This document shows, in pieces, positions 25,910 to 35,216 of a stretch of DNA of 64,000 bases (positions are counted from its first letter, which is position 1; the number at the start of each line of letters is the position of its first letter). Where the stretch lies: positions 496,001 to 560,000 of the forward strand of contig NZ_CP064654.1 of NCBI RefSeq assembly GCF_015529805.1. Direction: 5' to 3'. The translations under genes and the position numbers were made by a program. The stretch is from Qipengyuania soli (GTDB lineage: Bacteria > Pseudomonadota > Alphaproteobacteria > Sphingomonadales > Sphingomonadaceae). The notes below the pieces were generated by a model that was not told where the DNA came from, ran no database searches, and saw only the letters and a program-made list of their open reading frames with translations.

Positions 25910-27319
25910 ATGGACCCGATGCTTTTCAATCTTCTCGCCCTGTTTGGCGGACTGCTGACCGGCGGTTTCGCCGGATATTTCTTTGGTTCACGCCCGGTGG
26001 CCGACTGGAAGGCTCGTCATGGCGCGGCAGAGGCGGAGGCCAAGGCAGCGGAAGAGAAGCTTTCGCGCATGGCGCCCGAGCTTGCCACCATGTCCGAGCG
26101 GGCGGCGCGGGCCGACAATCTTGCCGAGGCGCTCGACAAGGCTCGCGAGGAGAATGCGGCCTTCCGTGCCGAGCGTGCCGGTTTCGAGGAGCAGAAGCGA
26201 CTGCTCGAGGAAAGCCGGACGAACCTGCTCAAGGAATTCGAGAACACGGGCGCAAAGGTGCTGTCGGCTGCGCAGGAGCGGTTGGTGGTCGCCGCCGCCG
26301 AGCGGCTGGGGCATTCAGAAAAGGCGAGCGAGGAGAAGATCAAGGCGTTGCTCGAACCCGTCGGTGCGCGGCTCAAGGCCTATGAGGAGCAGGTTGGCGC
26401 GCTGGAGGCAAAGCGCGTCGATGCCTTCGGGCAGCTCACGGGTCTGATCGAGTCGATCAAGACCGGGCAGGAAGAAGTCCGGCGCGAGGCGCAGCGCCTG
26501 GGCAACTCGCTCACCAACGCCCCCAAGGCGCGCGGGCGCTGGGGCGAACGCGCGCTGCAGAATGTCCTCGAACAGTGCGGCCTGTCCGAGCACACCGATT
26601 TCGAACTCGAGCACTCGATGGAAACCGAAGAGGGCCGTCTGCGCCCCGATGCCATCGTCCATGTGCCCGGCCAGAAGAAACTGGTGATCGACGCAAAGGT
26701 CTCGCTCAACGCCTACCAGGCCGCATTCGAAGCCGAGGACGATAGCGAGAAGGCCCGACATCTTGAGCTTCACGCGCGGGCGATGAAGAACCACGTCCAG
26801 ACGCTCGGCGCAAAGAGCTACCAGAGCCAGTTCGACGAGGCGCCCGACTATGTCGTAATGTTCGTGCCCGGAGAACATTTCGTCGCTGCCGCGCTCGAAA
26901 CCGATCCCGAATTGTGGGACTTCGCCTTCCGCAACAAGGTGCTGCTGGCGACCCCGACCAACCTCGTCGCCATCGCGCGCACCGTGGCACAGGTCTGGCG
27001 TCAGGACACGATCGCCAAGGAAGCGATGGAGATCGGCAAGGCGGGCGCGGAACTCTACGATCGACTTGCTGTTGCTGCCGAACATATGAAGCGCGTGGGC
27101 GGCGGTCTGGAGACGGCGGTCAACAACTACAACAAGTTTGTCGGCAGCTTCGAGCGCAATGTGCTCTCCTCCGGCCGGCGTCTTGCCGAAAAGGGCATCG
27201 AAATCGGAAAGCGCGAGATCGAGGAAGTGCCCAAGGTCGAAGCCACGCCGCGCTACAATAACGACGACCTGTCGGAACACGGCTCGCTCCCGGGGGTTGA
27301 TTCTACTCGGAATCATTAG
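25910..27319 (+). CDS. rmuC: DNA recombination protein RmuC
   Basis: The protein has 469 residues. An N-terminal transmembrane helix (about residues 5-27) is followed by a long coiled coil (about 35-195, rich in A, E and R). The RmuC nuclease-like domain contains RGRWGERALQNVLEQCGL, RPDAIVHVPGQKKLVIDAKVSLNAY and FVPGEHFVAAALETDPEL. VIDAKVSL is the D-x-K part of a PD-(D/E)xK-type core. RmuC limits inversions at short repeats in E. coli. It is followed after 18 bp by a lipoprotein gene on the same strand. Confidence 0.93.
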   Translation: MDPMLFNLLALFGGLLTGGFAGYFFGSRPVADWKARHGAAEAEAKAAEEKLSRMAPELATMSERAARADNLAEALDKAREENAAFRAERAGFEEQKRLLEESRTNLLKEFENTGAKVLSAAQERLVVAAAERLGHSEKASEEKIKALLEPVGARLKAYEEQVGALEAKRVDAFGQLTGLIESIKTGQEEVRREAQRLGNSLTNAPKARGRWGERALQNVLEQCGLSEHTDFELEHSMETEEGRLRPDAIVHVPGQKKLVIDAKVSLNAYQAAFEAEDDSEKARHLELHARAMKNHVQTLGAKSYQSQFDEAPDYVVMFVPGEHFVAAALETDPELWDFAFRNKVLLATPTNLVAIARTVAQVWRQDTIAKEAMEIGKAGAELYDRLAVAAEHMKRVGGGLETAVNNYNKFVGSFERNVLSSGRRLAEKGIEIGKREIEEVPKVEATPRYNNDDLSEHGSLPGVDSTRNH

Positions 27320-27337
27320 ACCTTACGGGAGTATCAC

Positions 27338-28033
27338 ATGCGCAATTTCATGCTGGCGACGGCCCTGCTAGCGCTTGCAGCCTGCAGTGGTGGCGCGGAC
27401 GAACCGGTCGCTAGGGAATCGGGCGCCGACGCGTTTCCCGATCAGCCAGAGCCGGCCGCCGTCGGCCGTTTTGCTCCGCAGAACGATTGTGTCGAGCTGC
27501 CGAATGCGAAACTCTTCTTCGTCGATCTGGGCAAGGCCGTGCGTGACCGCGATGCAAATGCGCTGTTGAAGCTGACAAGCAAGGACGTGAAGCTCGACTT
27601 CGGCGGCGGTGGCGGCCTGACCACGTTCCGCGAGCGCCTCGAGGCAGAGGAAGGCCAGCTGTGGAAGGAACTCGACGAGATTCTGATGCTCGGCTGCGGG
27701 CGTGATGAAGCCGGCAACATGGTCCTCCCGTGGCTGTTCTCACAGGATCTCGGGGTCGATGATCCGTTTTCGACGATGGTCACGATGGGACCCGATGTCG
27801 TCATGCGCGACAAGCCCGCATCCACCGGCGCTGTTGTCGAAACGATTCCCTGGGACACCGTGCAACTCGCTGACGGCTTCGATCCCAAGGCACCCTTCGC
27901 GAAAGTTACCACCCGCTCGGGCAAGGAGGGTTACATCGCCACCGACAAGCTGCGCTCCCCCTTGGATTATCGCATCACCGCTGCGCCGGCGGGAGACGGC
28001 TGGCAGATCGTCAGCTTCGTTGCCGGTGACTGA
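27338..28033 (+). CDS. Lipoprotein with SH3-like C-terminal region
   Basis: The protein has 231 residues, with GGGAG before ATG 27338. The signal peptide ends in LAAC (Cys about residue 16). The linker is acid- and proline-rich. A middle region (about 45-135) contains DLGKAVRDRDANALLKLTSKDVKLDFGGG, like lipoproteins of unknown function. The C-terminal 85 residues (VVMRDKPASTGAVVETIPWDTVQL, then KVTTRSGKEGYIATDKLRSP) look like a bacterial SH3 domain. It is likely anchored in the outer or inner membrane, facing the periplasm. Its stop codon directly abuts that of the convergent RNA methyltransferase gene. Confidence 0.75.
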   Translation: MRNFMLATALLALAACSGGADEPVARESGADAFPDQPEPAAVGRFAPQNDCVELPNAKLFFVDLGKAVRDRDANALLKLTSKDVKLDFGGGGGLTTFRERLEAEEGQLWKELDEILMLGCGRDEAGNMVLPWLFSQDLGVDDPFSTMVTMGPDVVMRDKPASTGAVVETIPWDTVQLADGFDPKAPFAKVTTRSGKEGYIATDKLRSPLDYRITAAPAGDGWQIVSFVAGD

Positions 28034-28855
28034 TCAGCCTTCGAGGCTGGCGAGCACTTCATACCCGAGCACTGCCGCCGCGACTGCGGCGTTGAGGCTG
28101 TCGGCGCGTCCCTTCATCGGCATGGTGACGCGCAGGTCGCAGGCCATTTCGTAGTCTTCGGGCAGGCCACGGCTCTCGTTGCCGACCATCACGAAGCATG
28201 GCGCTGCATAGGGTGCCCCGCGATAGGGTTGCGCGTCGCGCAGTGACGCGGCGACCAACTGCCCGTCACCCGAGCGAAGCCAGGACTCGAACTCCTCCCA
28301 ACGCGCCTGCGCAATCTTCTGGGTGAACACCGCCCCCATGCTCGCGCGGACCGCCTCGACACTGAACGGATCGGCGCAATCGTCGATCAGGATGAGGCCA
28401 CCCGCCCCGATCGCATCGCCTGTGCGAAGCATCGTGCCCAAATTGCCCGGATCGCGCAGCGCCTGTGCGACCAGCCAGATGTCGGCAACATTGCGGTCCA
28501 GTGCATCCAGACTCGTGTCGAACTCGGCAAAAACGCCCGCAACCGCCTGAGCATTGTCCTTGCCGGTGATCTTGGAAAGGATGTCCGGGCTGGTTTCGAT
28601 CACTTCGCCGCCCGCAGCTTCGACCGACTTCTCCAGTTCTGCCAGCAGCGGATGGGGATCGCGGCTCGTCGACAGAACCAGGACTTCGGGGACGTGGCCG
28701 CATTCGCGTGCATCCGTCAGAAGGCGAAGGCCTTCGGCCAGGAACTTGCCCGAAGCCTTGCGGTGCTTCTTCTCGCGAAGTGCGCGAAGTGCCTTTACCG
28801 TGGGGTTGGAAAAGCCGGTGATGACCCGCCGCGATTCCGCGCGTTCGAGGGTCAT
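28034..28855 (-). CDS. SpoU/TrmH-family RNA 2'-O-methyltransferase
   Basis: The protein has 273 residues from ATG 28855; the open frame extends upstream but without conserved sequence. An N-terminal substrate-binding domain (EKKHRKASGKFLAEGLRLL) is followed by a SPOUT knot domain with the three SpoU motifs: LVAQALRDPGNLGTMLRTGDA, CFVMVGNESRGLPEDY, and VTMPMKGRADSLNAAVAAAV. The target could be 23S rRNA (as for RlmB) or tRNA. The start is 1 bp after the HPr stop, so it ends the chvI...HPr run. Confidence 0.9.
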   Translation of the reverse strand: MTLERAESRRVITGFSNPTVKALRALREKKHRKASGKFLAEGLRLLTDARECGHVPEVLVLSTSRDPHPLLAELEKSVEAAGGEVIETSPDILSKITGKDNAQAVAGVFAEFDTSLDALDRNVADIWLVAQALRDPGNLGTMLRTGDAIGAGGLILIDDCADPFSVEAVRASMGAVFTQKIAQARWEEFESWLRSGDGQLVAASLRDAQPYRGAPYAAPCFVMVGNESRGLPEDYEMACDLRVTMPMKGRADSLNAAVAAAVLGYEVLASLEG

Positions 28856-28856
28856 G

Positions 28857-29135
28857 TCAGGGTTCTCCGAAACCGTCCTCGACCATGGCGGCGAGCCCGG
28901 CCATGGCATCCTCGCTGCCACTGCCGGTGACGATGATCTCGATGACATCGCCCTTCGCCGCGCCGAGCATCATCAGGCCAAGGATGGAGCCGCCAGCCGC
29001 TTCGTTGTCGCCTTTGGTCACGCGGACGCTGCAACCGTCGGGCAATTCCGAAACCGCGTTGACGAACTTCGCACTGGCGCGAGCATGCAGGCCGCGCTGG
29101 TTGACCACGGTAAGGGTGCGGCGCAGTTCGCTCAA
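28857..29135 (-). CDS. HPr-family phosphocarrier protein
   Basis: The protein has 92 residues from TTG 29135, which overlaps the EIIA stop (TTGA). The phosphorylated histidine is in NQRGLHARASAKFV. The usual proline after HAR is alanine here. The regulatory-serine region reads AAGGSILGLMMLGAAKGD, with the serine that HPr kinase would modify. This is the NPr/regulatory type of HPr. It would receive phosphate from enzyme I and pass it to the EIIA next door. No enzyme I gene is in the window. Confidence 0.92.
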   Translation of the reverse strand: MSELRRTLTVVNQRGLHARASAKFVNAVSELPDGCSVRVTKGDNEAAGGSILGLMMLGAAKGDVIEIIVTGSGSEDAMAGLAAMVEDGFGEP

Positions 29136-29557
29136 GACGCCTTCCGTGCGCTGGAGATATCCTGGCCGAGGAATTCGGAAGCGACGGTGATGTAGTTGCG
29201 TCCGGCAGTCTGCGCGGCATGGACGGCGTCGACGACATTCATCGACTTGCGCGCACCGGCGAGGCGGATGAGCATGGGCAGGTTGATGCCTGCAATCACC
29301 TCGATGCGGCCAGTGTCCAGCAGCGAAATCGCGAGATTGGAGGGCGTGCCACCGAACAGGTCGGTGAGGATGATGGCGCCGTCGCCCGTGTCGACCTTGG
29401 CAATGGCGTCGGAAATATCCTGGCGCCGCTGCTCCATGTCGTCGTTGGGGCCGATGCAGATTGTTGCAACCCCTTCCTGTTTGCCCACCACATGCTCCAT
29501 CGCGTCGATGAAGTGCTCGGCAAGCTTGCCGTGGGTGACGAGGATCATGCCAATCAT
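29132..29557 (-). CDS. PTS EIIA component, mannose family
   Basis: The protein has 141 residues. MIGMILVTHGKLAEHFIDAM carries the phosphorylatable histidine (residue 9). GAIILTDLFGGTPSNLAISLL is the EIIA-Man signature and INLPMLIRL follows. In alphaproteobacteria this EIIA-Man-type protein with HPr and HPrK forms a regulatory PTS without sugar transport. Coupling to the HPr gene (4-bp overlap) supports that. It starts 71 bp after the rapZ stop. Confidence 0.93.
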   Translation of the reverse strand: MIGMILVTHGKLAEHFIDAMEHVVGKQEGVATICIGPNDDMEQRRQDISDAIAKVDTGDGAIILTDLFGGTPSNLAISLLDTGRIEVIAGINLPMLIRLAGARKSMNVVDAVHAAQTAGRNYITVASEFLGQDISSARKAS

Positions 29558-29628
29558 GCGCGACTTGTTCCGAACTGTTCCCTTGGAAGGACTCGTGCCG
29601 CGCTCTCAAGCATCATGCGGCTCGGGAA

Positions 29629-30531
29629 TCAACGCCGTTCGAGTGGATCTGCCGGCCTGCTTCCCAGGTTGCGATGAATGACCGTGGGCGAAAACCCCGC
29701 CTTGCGCAAGACCTCGGCCGCGCGTTCCGCACTGTAAACCGAGCGGTGTCTCCCGCCGGTACAGCCGAAAGCGATGTTCAGGTAGCTGCGTCCCTGCGCC
29801 GCGTACCGCGGCAGCAGCTCGGTGATAAGGGCGACGATCCGTTCGAAAGCCGGCTCGAACGAGGGATCGGCGGCGATGTGTGAGCCCACGGCGTTGTCCA
29901 ATCCCGTCTTCTCGCGCAGTTCCGGAACCCAGTGGGGGTTGTCGAGAAAGCGCATGTCGAACAGCAGGTCGGCCAATGGCGGCATTCCCCGTGCGAAGCC
30001 GAAGCTGGATACAGTCACCGTCATGCTGCGCTCGGCCGTGTCGGAAAAACTTTCACGGATGACCTGCTGCAACTGGTTGGACGAGAAGTCCGACGTGTCG
30101 ACGACGATCTCGGCCCAGCGGCGGAGGGGTTCGAGCAGTTCGCGTTCGGCCTTGATGCCATCGAGCGCCGGTCGGCCGCGAGCCATTGGATGCGGGCGAC
30201 GTGTTTCGTTGTAGCGTCGCTCCAGTTCGCCGCTGGCGCAATCGATGAAGAGTGTCGTCAATTCGATGTCGGCACGCGCGTCCAGCTGCTTGCACAGGGC
30301 AATGATCTCGGTCGGAGCAAAGCCGCGGGTCCTCGAATCGAAGCCGATCGCGAGGGGGGTGGGGTTCTTGTCACCACCCACCAGGCCGGCCAGCAGGCGC
30401 ACTGGAAAATTGTCGATCGCCTCCCACCCCAGATCCTCGAGCACTTGCAGCGCAGTGGTCTTTCCCGCGCCCGAGAGGCCGGTCACCAGCAGGATCCGCT
30501 GGATTGAGGAAGTTTCCGAATCGCCGGGCAT
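29629..30531 (-). CDS. rapZ: RNase adapter/nucleotide-binding protein RapZ
   Basis: ATG 30531 was chosen; TTG 30540, directly after the hprK stop, is also possible. The protein has about 300 residues. LLVTGLSGAGKTTALQVLEDLGWEAIDN has the Walker A loop. RRYNETRRPHPM and the C-terminal part with SYLNIAFGCTGGRHRSVYSAE are family signatures; the latter forms the RNA/phosphate-binding region. In E. coli RapZ controls GlmS through small RNAs and also binds UDP-GlcNAc. Here, in the hprK-EIIA-HPr run as in many bacteria, its target is not known. Confidence 0.94.
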   Translation of the reverse strand: MPGDSETSSIQRILLVTGLSGAGKTTALQVLEDLGWEAIDNFPVRLLAGLVGGDKNPTPLAIGFDSRTRGFAPTEIIALCKQLDARADIELTTLFIDCASGELERRYNETRRPHPMARGRPALDGIKAERELLEPLRRWAEIVVDTSDFSSNQLQQVIRESFSDTAERSMTVTVSSFGFARGMPPLADLLFDMRFLDNPHWVPELREKTGLDNAVGSHIAADPSFEPAFERIVALITELLPRYAAQGRSYLNIAFGCTGGRHRSVYSAERAAEVLRKAGFSPTVIHRNLGSRPADPLERR

Positions 30532-30540
30532 CGCGGTCAA

Positions 30541-30987
30541 TTATGCGGTTTGCGTGGGGCTAGGGAAGCCAAGCCCGTGCTTCAGCAGAGCATATTCCGC
30601 CCTGATCGCCTGGACCGCATCTCCCGGTGCGAAACGCAGGAGCGGGATTGCAACGCCTTCAAGCTCGCGGAATCCGAGTTCCAGCGGATATCGTTCCGCA
30701 TCATGGTCGAGCGTGAGTATGATCGCGACGGGCGCTTCCATCGCAGGCATTTCGACGATGCCGACATTACGGACCTCGATCTTTCCGCGAGTGTTCGGTG
30801 GTGGAGCGGCGACAAGCTGGCCACCGTCATTCACGAGCGTTACCGCATCGTCACCGATGAGCATTGCTCCCCTGTCGATCAGCGCCAATGCCAGCGAGGT
30901 CTTGCCGCTTCCCGATGGCCCTTCGATCAACAGGGCGCGTCCGTCGATCGCAACCGCGGTTACGTTGGGCAAGACCGTGGACGTCAT
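30541..30987 (-). CDS. hprK: HPr kinase/phosphorylase, short C-domain form
   Basis: The protein has 148 residues, about half the Bacillus enzyme. Only the catalytic domain is present, as usual in alphaproteobacteria. GRALLIEGPSGSGKTSLALAL is the Walker A loop. IGDDAVTLV, then TRGKIEVRNVGIVEMP (the HPrK signature loop region) follow. It should phosphorylate the serine of the HPr encoded 1.4 kb downstream. The ATG overlaps the chvG stop (ATGA), linking the two-component system and the PTS. Confidence 0.92.
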   Translation of the reverse strand: MTSTVLPNVTAVAIDGRALLIEGPSGSGKTSLALALIDRGAMLIGDDAVTLVNDGGQLVAAPPPNTRGKIEVRNVGIVEMPAMEAPVAIILTLDHDAERYPLELGFRELEGVAIPLLRFAPGDAVQAIRAEYALLKHGLGFPSPTQTA

Positions 30988-32549
30988 CGCTTGGCGGGAA
31001 TTCCGAAGACAAGGCAGGCGCCTTCCTTGCCGTCGGCACGGGACGTGGCGACCAGCGTTCCGTCATGCGCTTCGGCAATGGTACGCGCGATGGCGAGGCC
31101 AAGGCCCGAATGTTTGCCGAAGTCTTCGCCATCCGGCCGGTCGGAATGGAAGCGCTGGAACACCTTCTCGCGCTTTTCGACGGGAATGCCCGGGCCTTCA
31201 TCGGAAATCGCGAGGGTAATCCAGCCGTCCTTCCGGGTCAGGTTGGCGCGGATCTCACCGCCAGTCGGGGAGAACGACACCGCATTGTCGAGAAGGTTGT
31301 CGATCACGCGCTCGAGCCGGATCGGGACGCCGAGGACGGACATGGGACCACCGTTGATCTCGACGACGAGCTTTCGCCCTTCATTCTCCTCACGCTCCTC
31401 GCGGGCGGAGACGATATTGGACAACAGCATTTCGAGATCGACCGGTTCGAACTCGGCGCGAGAGAGTTCGGCATCGATGCGGCTGGCGTCGGAGATTTCC
31501 GTGACCAAGCGATCGATGCGCTGGACGTCGTGGGTGGCTATGTCGAGCAGCTGCTCCTTGAGCGCTGGATCCTGCACCTTGGCGAGTGATTCCGTGGCAC
31601 TGCGCAGGCTCGCCAGCGGGTTCTTGATTTCATGGGCGACATCGGCGGCAAAGCTCTCGACCGCGTCGATCCTCTGGCGCAGGGCACCGGTCATGTCGGA
31701 CAATGCACGAGCGAGCATGCCGATTTCGTCACGCCGTTGCGGGAGGCGTGGAACGACGACTTCGCGGTCGCGACCCTGCCGCACGCGGACAGCCGCCTGC
31801 ACCAGTTCACGCAAGGGTCGGACAATGGTTTGCGCGAGGAAGAAAGAGAGCAGGGTCGAAACCAGCAAAGCAAGCAGGACGACTACCGCAACGGTCGAGC
31901 GCGCCTCGCGAACGCTTTCGGTAATGTCGACCGGATTGCGCGTGAGCAGCAGCGTCTCGCCATCGAGGCCGACAGGTGCGGCCGCATTGATGACGTGGGT
32001 GCCATCGGGTGCATCGCGCAGGACGATCTGCGTGAGGCTTTCCTCGCGGGCGCGCGTAAGCTCCGGCCAATCGGCCACGTCGTCGCTTTCAGGCTCGCGA
32101 TAATCGGGTAGGGCGGGTGCGCCGACAACCCGGTCGAACCAGCGGTCCATGCGCAGTGCGAAGTCGGTCTGGTCGACTTCTGAAGGCTCGGGCAGGTCGA
32201 AACTCGGCGGAGCGAGGGCAAAGCTGTCGGATTCGAGTTCGCCCTTGGGATTGTACACCCTGAGGCGCAGGCGCTGTTCCTTGCCGATCTGGATGAGCAG
32301 GGCATCCTGCCTCTGGCGCGTCGCGCCGGCGAGCGCCTCGGCAGTGATCTGCGCTTCGACCAGCGCCAGCTTGAAGCGTTCGTCGAGAAGCTGCTTGCGG
32401 TAGGCATCGACGTAGATGACACCGCCACCCAGCAGCACCAGCGGCAAGATGTTCACGAAGAGTATGCGGCTGGTCAGCGACAGCCTGCGCGACCAGCGCA
32501 GTTTCTCGAGGCGCGGATCGCCCTTCAGGACGCTGCCGATCTCCGACAT
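30984..32549 (-). CDS. chvG: Sensor histidine kinase, ChvG type
   Basis: The protein has 521 residues from ATG 32549. The first transmembrane helix (about 33-52) is followed by a periplasmic domain of about 200 residues with VYNPKGELESDSFAL. A second helix (ARSTVAVVVLLALLVSTLLSFFLA) and a HAMP segment lead to the HisKA motif FAADVAHEIKNPLASL with the phosphorylated histidine. ATPase boxes are DNLLDNAVSFSP (N), DEGPGIP (G1) and HSGLGLAIAR (G2). It is the kinase of the ChvG-ChvI/ExoS-like family, which senses acid or envelope state in rhizobia. The signal here is unknown. Confidence 0.93.
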   Translation of the reverse strand: MSEIGSVLKGDPRLEKLRWSRRLSLTSRILFVNILPLVLLGGGVIYVDAYRKQLLDERFKLALVEAQITAEALAGATRQRQDALLIQIGKEQRLRLRVYNPKGELESDSFALAPPSFDLPEPSEVDQTDFALRMDRWFDRVVGAPALPDYREPESDDVADWPELTRAREESLTQIVLRDAPDGTHVINAAAPVGLDGETLLLTRNPVDITESVREARSTVAVVVLLALLVSTLLSFFLAQTIVRPLRELVQAAVRVRQGRDREVVVPRLPQRRDEIGMLARALSDMTGALRQRIDAVESFAADVAHEIKNPLASLRSATESLAKVQDPALKEQLLDIATHDVQRIDRLVTEISDASRIDAELSRAEFEPVDLEMLLSNIVSAREEREENEGRKLVVEINGGPMSVLGVPIRLERVIDNLLDNAVSFSPTGGEIRANLTRKDGWITLAISDEGPGIPVEKREKVFQRFHSDRPDGEDFGKHSGLGLAIARTIAEAHDGTLVATSRADGKEGACLVFGIPAKR

Positions 32550-32568
32550 GGCCTGTCCCGGACCCACT

Positions 32569-33324
32569 TCAGCCGTCGCTGAAGCTGTAGCCAGCGCCGT
32601 AGAGCGTTTCGATGGCGGAGAAGGTATTGTCGATGCTGCGGAACTTGCGCCGCATGCGCTTGATGTGGCTGTCGACCGTCCGGTCGTCGACGAAGACGTC
32701 GTCGGGGTAGGCAGCATCCATCAGCTGGTTGCGGCTCTTGATGACTCCGGGTCGCGAAGCCAGCGCTTCGAGCAGAAGGAACTCGGTCACGGTCAGCGAA
32801 ACCGGCTTGCCGTCCCAGGTGACATGGTGACGTGCCGGATCCATGTGGAGTCGGCCGCGCTCGATGATTTCGCCCGGCGGATCGTCAAGCGCATCGGTCA
32901 TCGTCAGCGGTCGTCTTGCATCGCTGCGGCGCAAGATCGTGCGGATGCGCGCCAGCAGCAGGCGCAAGCTGAAGGGTTTGGCGATATAGTCGTCGGCACC
33001 CATCTGCAGGCCGGCTTCCTCGTCCGCCTCGTCATCCTTGCTGGTGAGGAAGATCACCGGAAGCGGCGATTTTTCGCGTAGCCGGCGCAGCAGTTCCATT
33101 CCGTCCATCTTGGGCATCTTGATGTCGAAGATGGCGAGGTCAGGCGGGTTGGTCAGGAGCGCTCCGAGCGCCGCCTCGCCATCCGAATAGACGCGCGTGG
33201 CGAAACCTTCAGCCTGCAGGGCGATGGACACCGTTGTGAGGATATTGCGGTCGTCGTCGACCAGCGCGATTACCGTCTGGTCCGGGTCGTCGGGGTTCGC
33301 CCCCAGGATCGCATCGCTGCTCAT
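32569..33324 (-). CDS. chvI: DNA-binding response regulator, ChvI type
   Basis: The protein has 251 residues from ATG 33324; the frame is open upstream without conserved sequence. The receiver domain has DDD near residue 25, the phosphorylated aspartate in [17 protein letters not shown], and K in [14 protein letters not shown]. The OmpR-type winged helix reads [22 protein letters not shown] and [16 protein letters not shown], which matches ChvI closely. It lies 19 bp ahead of chvG and diverges from pckA, the arrangement also seen in rhizobia. Confidence 0.94.
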   Translation of the reverse strand: MSSDAILGANPDDPDQTVIALVDDDRNILTTVSIALQAEGFATRVYSDGEAALGALLTNPPDLAIFDIKMPKMDGMELLRRLREKSPLPVIFLTSKDDEADEEAGLQMGADDYIAKPFSLRLLLARIRTILRRSDARRPLTMTDALDDPPGEIIERGRLHMDPARHHVTWDGKPVSLTVTEFLLLEALASRPGVIKSRNQLMDAAYPDDVFVDDRTVDSHIKRMRRKFRSIDNTFSAIETLYGAGYSFSDG

Positions 33325-33402
33325 GATCGGGTGCCTATCGCTTTTATCGGTGCAAAACAACGCGAGCCTTACCTGCATTAAGCACAATTCGTCGCGCCCG
33401 GT

Positions 33403-33431
33403 TTGACGCAGCGGCACTGCGCTACTATGCG
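33403..33431 (+). promoter_or_regulatory. Candidate sigma-70 promoter of pckA
   Basis: TTGACG (33403-33408) and TATGCG (33426-33431) are separated by 17 bp. This would start transcription near 33438, giving a leader of about 70 nt to the pckA start. It is the best -35/-10 pair I could find in the 184-bp chvI-pckA region. No repeat that could be called a ChvI site was recognised by eye. Confidence 0.4.
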
Positions 33432-33508
33432 AAAAATCGAGTGCTGCGCATTCGTATGCGCAGATGATTCCATCACAGTAACGCATGCGCGCGCTGGAGA
33501 TATTCCTG

Positions 33509-35098
33509 GTGACTTTCCCGCTTTCCCACTCGCTGTCCGATCAGGGCATCGAAACTGCCGCCACCATCCACCCCAACCTCGATTCCGGTGAACTTACCGC
33601 CGCCGCGCTCGAACGTGGCGAGGGCCGCCGCGCCAAGGACGGACCGCTGGTCGTGGAGACGGGCCGCCACACCGGCCGCAGCGCCAAGGACAAGTTCATC
33701 GTCCGCGATAGCGAGACCGAGAACACCGTGTGGTGGGACAACAATGCCTCGATGACGCCGGAGAACTTCGCTGCGCTCAAGGCCGATTTCATGGCCGCAG
33801 TCGCCGACAAGAAGGAACTCTTCGTCGCAGACCTGTTCGGCGGTTCGCAGCCCGAATACCGGGTGAACGTACGCGTTATCAACGAGCTTGCCTGGCACAA
33901 CCAGTTCATCCGCACTCTGCTGGTGCGCCCGACCGAGGCCGAACTTGAAGGCTTCGTGCCCGAATACACGATCATCGACCTGCCGAGCTTCCAGGCTGAC
34001 CCTGACCGCCACGGCACGCGCAGCGAAACCGTGATCGCAGTGAACCTCAGCGAGAAGCTGATCCTCATCGGCGGTACCAAGTACGCGGGCGAGATGAAGA
34101 AGAGCGTCTTCGGCATCCTCAACTACCTGCTGCCCGCCAAGGGCGTCATGCCCATGCACTGTTCGGCCAACGTCGGCCCCGACGGCAAGACCGCCGTCTT
34201 CTTCGGCCTTTCGGGCACCGGCAAGACCACGCTTTCGGCCGACGCCAGCCGCACGCTGATCGGTGACGACGAGCATGGCTGGTCGGACACGGCAGTCTTC
34301 AATTTCGAAGGCGGCTGCTACGCAAAGATGATCCGGCTCAACCCCGAGGCCGAGCCGGAAATCTATGCCACCACCAAAATGGAAGGCACCGTGCTCGAGA
34401 ACGTCGTGATGAACGATGCGGGAGAGATCGACCTCGACGACAACACCCTCGCCGAGAATACTCGCGGTGCTTATCCGCTGTCCTCGATCCCGAACACCTC
34501 GGCCGAGAACATGGGCCCGCCGCCGTCGAACGTGATCATGCTGACCGCCGATGCCTTCGGCGTCCTGCCCCCGATCGCACGCCTCACGCCGGACCAGGCG
34601 ATGTACTATTTCCTCTCGGGTTATACCGCCAAGGTCGCCGGGACGGAGATCGGCGTGACCGAACCCGAAGCCACCTTCAGCACCTGCTTTGGTGCACCCT
34701 TCATGCCGCGCCACCCGAGCGTCTACGGCAACCTCCTCAAGGAGCGTATCGCCAAGGGCGAAGTGCAGTGCTGGCTCGTCAACACCGGCTGGACCGGCGG
34801 CAAGTACGGCACCGGCAACCGCATGCCGATCAAGGCTACCCGTGCGCTGCTCAACGCTGCGCTCGACGGCAGCCTCAACAACGCTCCGTTCCGCAAGGAC
34901 CCCAATTTCGGTTTCGAAGTGCCTGTCATCGTCGAAGGCGTCGACAGCACCATTCTCGATCCGCGTTCGACCTGGGCGGACAAGGAGGAATACGACCGCA
35001 CCGCGCACAAGCTGGTGCAGCTCTTCGTCGACAACTTCCAGCCCTTCGCTGCGCATGTCGACCAGGGCGTCCGCGACGCGGCCCCCGCCGCCGCCTGA
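33509..35098 (+). CDS. pckA: Phosphoenolpyruvate carboxykinase (ATP)
   Basis: The protein has 529 residues from GTG 33509, 8 bp after GGAGA (33496-33500). ATG 33485 lacks such a site. [16 protein letters not shown] binds oxaloacetate. [20 protein letters not shown] and [15 protein letters not shown] form the kinase P-loop, with [11 protein letters not shown] and EGGCYAKMI metal-binding motifs. The enzyme converts oxaloacetate to PEP at the entry to gluconeogenesis. Linkage to chvI/chvG and the regulatory PTS suggests control by carbon state, as in other alphaproteobacteria. Confidence 0.97.
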   Translation: MTFPLSHSLSDQGIETAATIHPNLDSGELTAAALERGEGRRAKDGPLVVETGRHTGRSAKDKFIVRDSETENTVWWDNNASMTPENFAALKADFMAAVADKKELFVADLFGGSQPEYRVNVRVINELAWHNQFIRTLLVRPTEAELEGFVPEYTIIDLPSFQADPDRHGTRSETVIAVNLSEKLILIGGTKYAGEMKKSVFGILNYLLPAKGVMPMHCSANVGPDGKTAVFFGLSGTGKTTLSADASRTLIGDDEHGWSDTAVFNFEGGCYAKMIRLNPEAEPEIYATTKMEGTVLENVVMNDAGEIDLDDNTLAENTRGAYPLSSIPNTSAENMGPPPSNVIMLTADAFGVLPPIARLTPDQAMYYFLSGYTAKVAGTEIGVTEPEATFSTCFGAPFMPRHPSVYGNLLKERIAKGEVQCWLVNTGWTGGKYGTGNRMPIKATRALLNAALDGSLNNAPFRKDPNFGFEVPVIVEGVDSTILDPRSTWADKEEYDRTAHKLVQLFVDNFQPFAAHVDQGVRDAAPAAA

Positions 35099-35120
35099 CG
35101 CCGCACGAGTTGGAGAGGAG

Positions 35121-35167
35121 GCCCCCGGCCGCTGCCCTGAGGGGAAGCGGACCGGGGGCTGTTTCTT
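35121..35167 (+). terminator. Rho-independent terminator of pckA
   Basis: GCCCCCGG (35121-35128) pairs with CCGGGGGC (35152-35159), with further partial pairing inside (CGCT with AGCG). TGTTTCTT follows. It lies 23 bp after the pckA stop and before the ribosome binding site of the next gene. Confidence 0.8.
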
Positions 35168-35216
35168 TGCAGCCCCGGCGGTACACTCTCGCTGTTTCCG
35201 CAGTGGGAGAAGGATG

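Noticed and set aside
29558..29609. HPr frame extended upstream through EIIA
   Set aside because: The extension lies in a second frame of the EIIA gene; TTG 29135 gives a normal HPr length.
34689..35216. Long N-terminal extension of the small EF-hand-like protein through pckA
   Set aside because: It is a shadow frame of pckA and crosses its terminator; a good ribosome binding site supports 35217.
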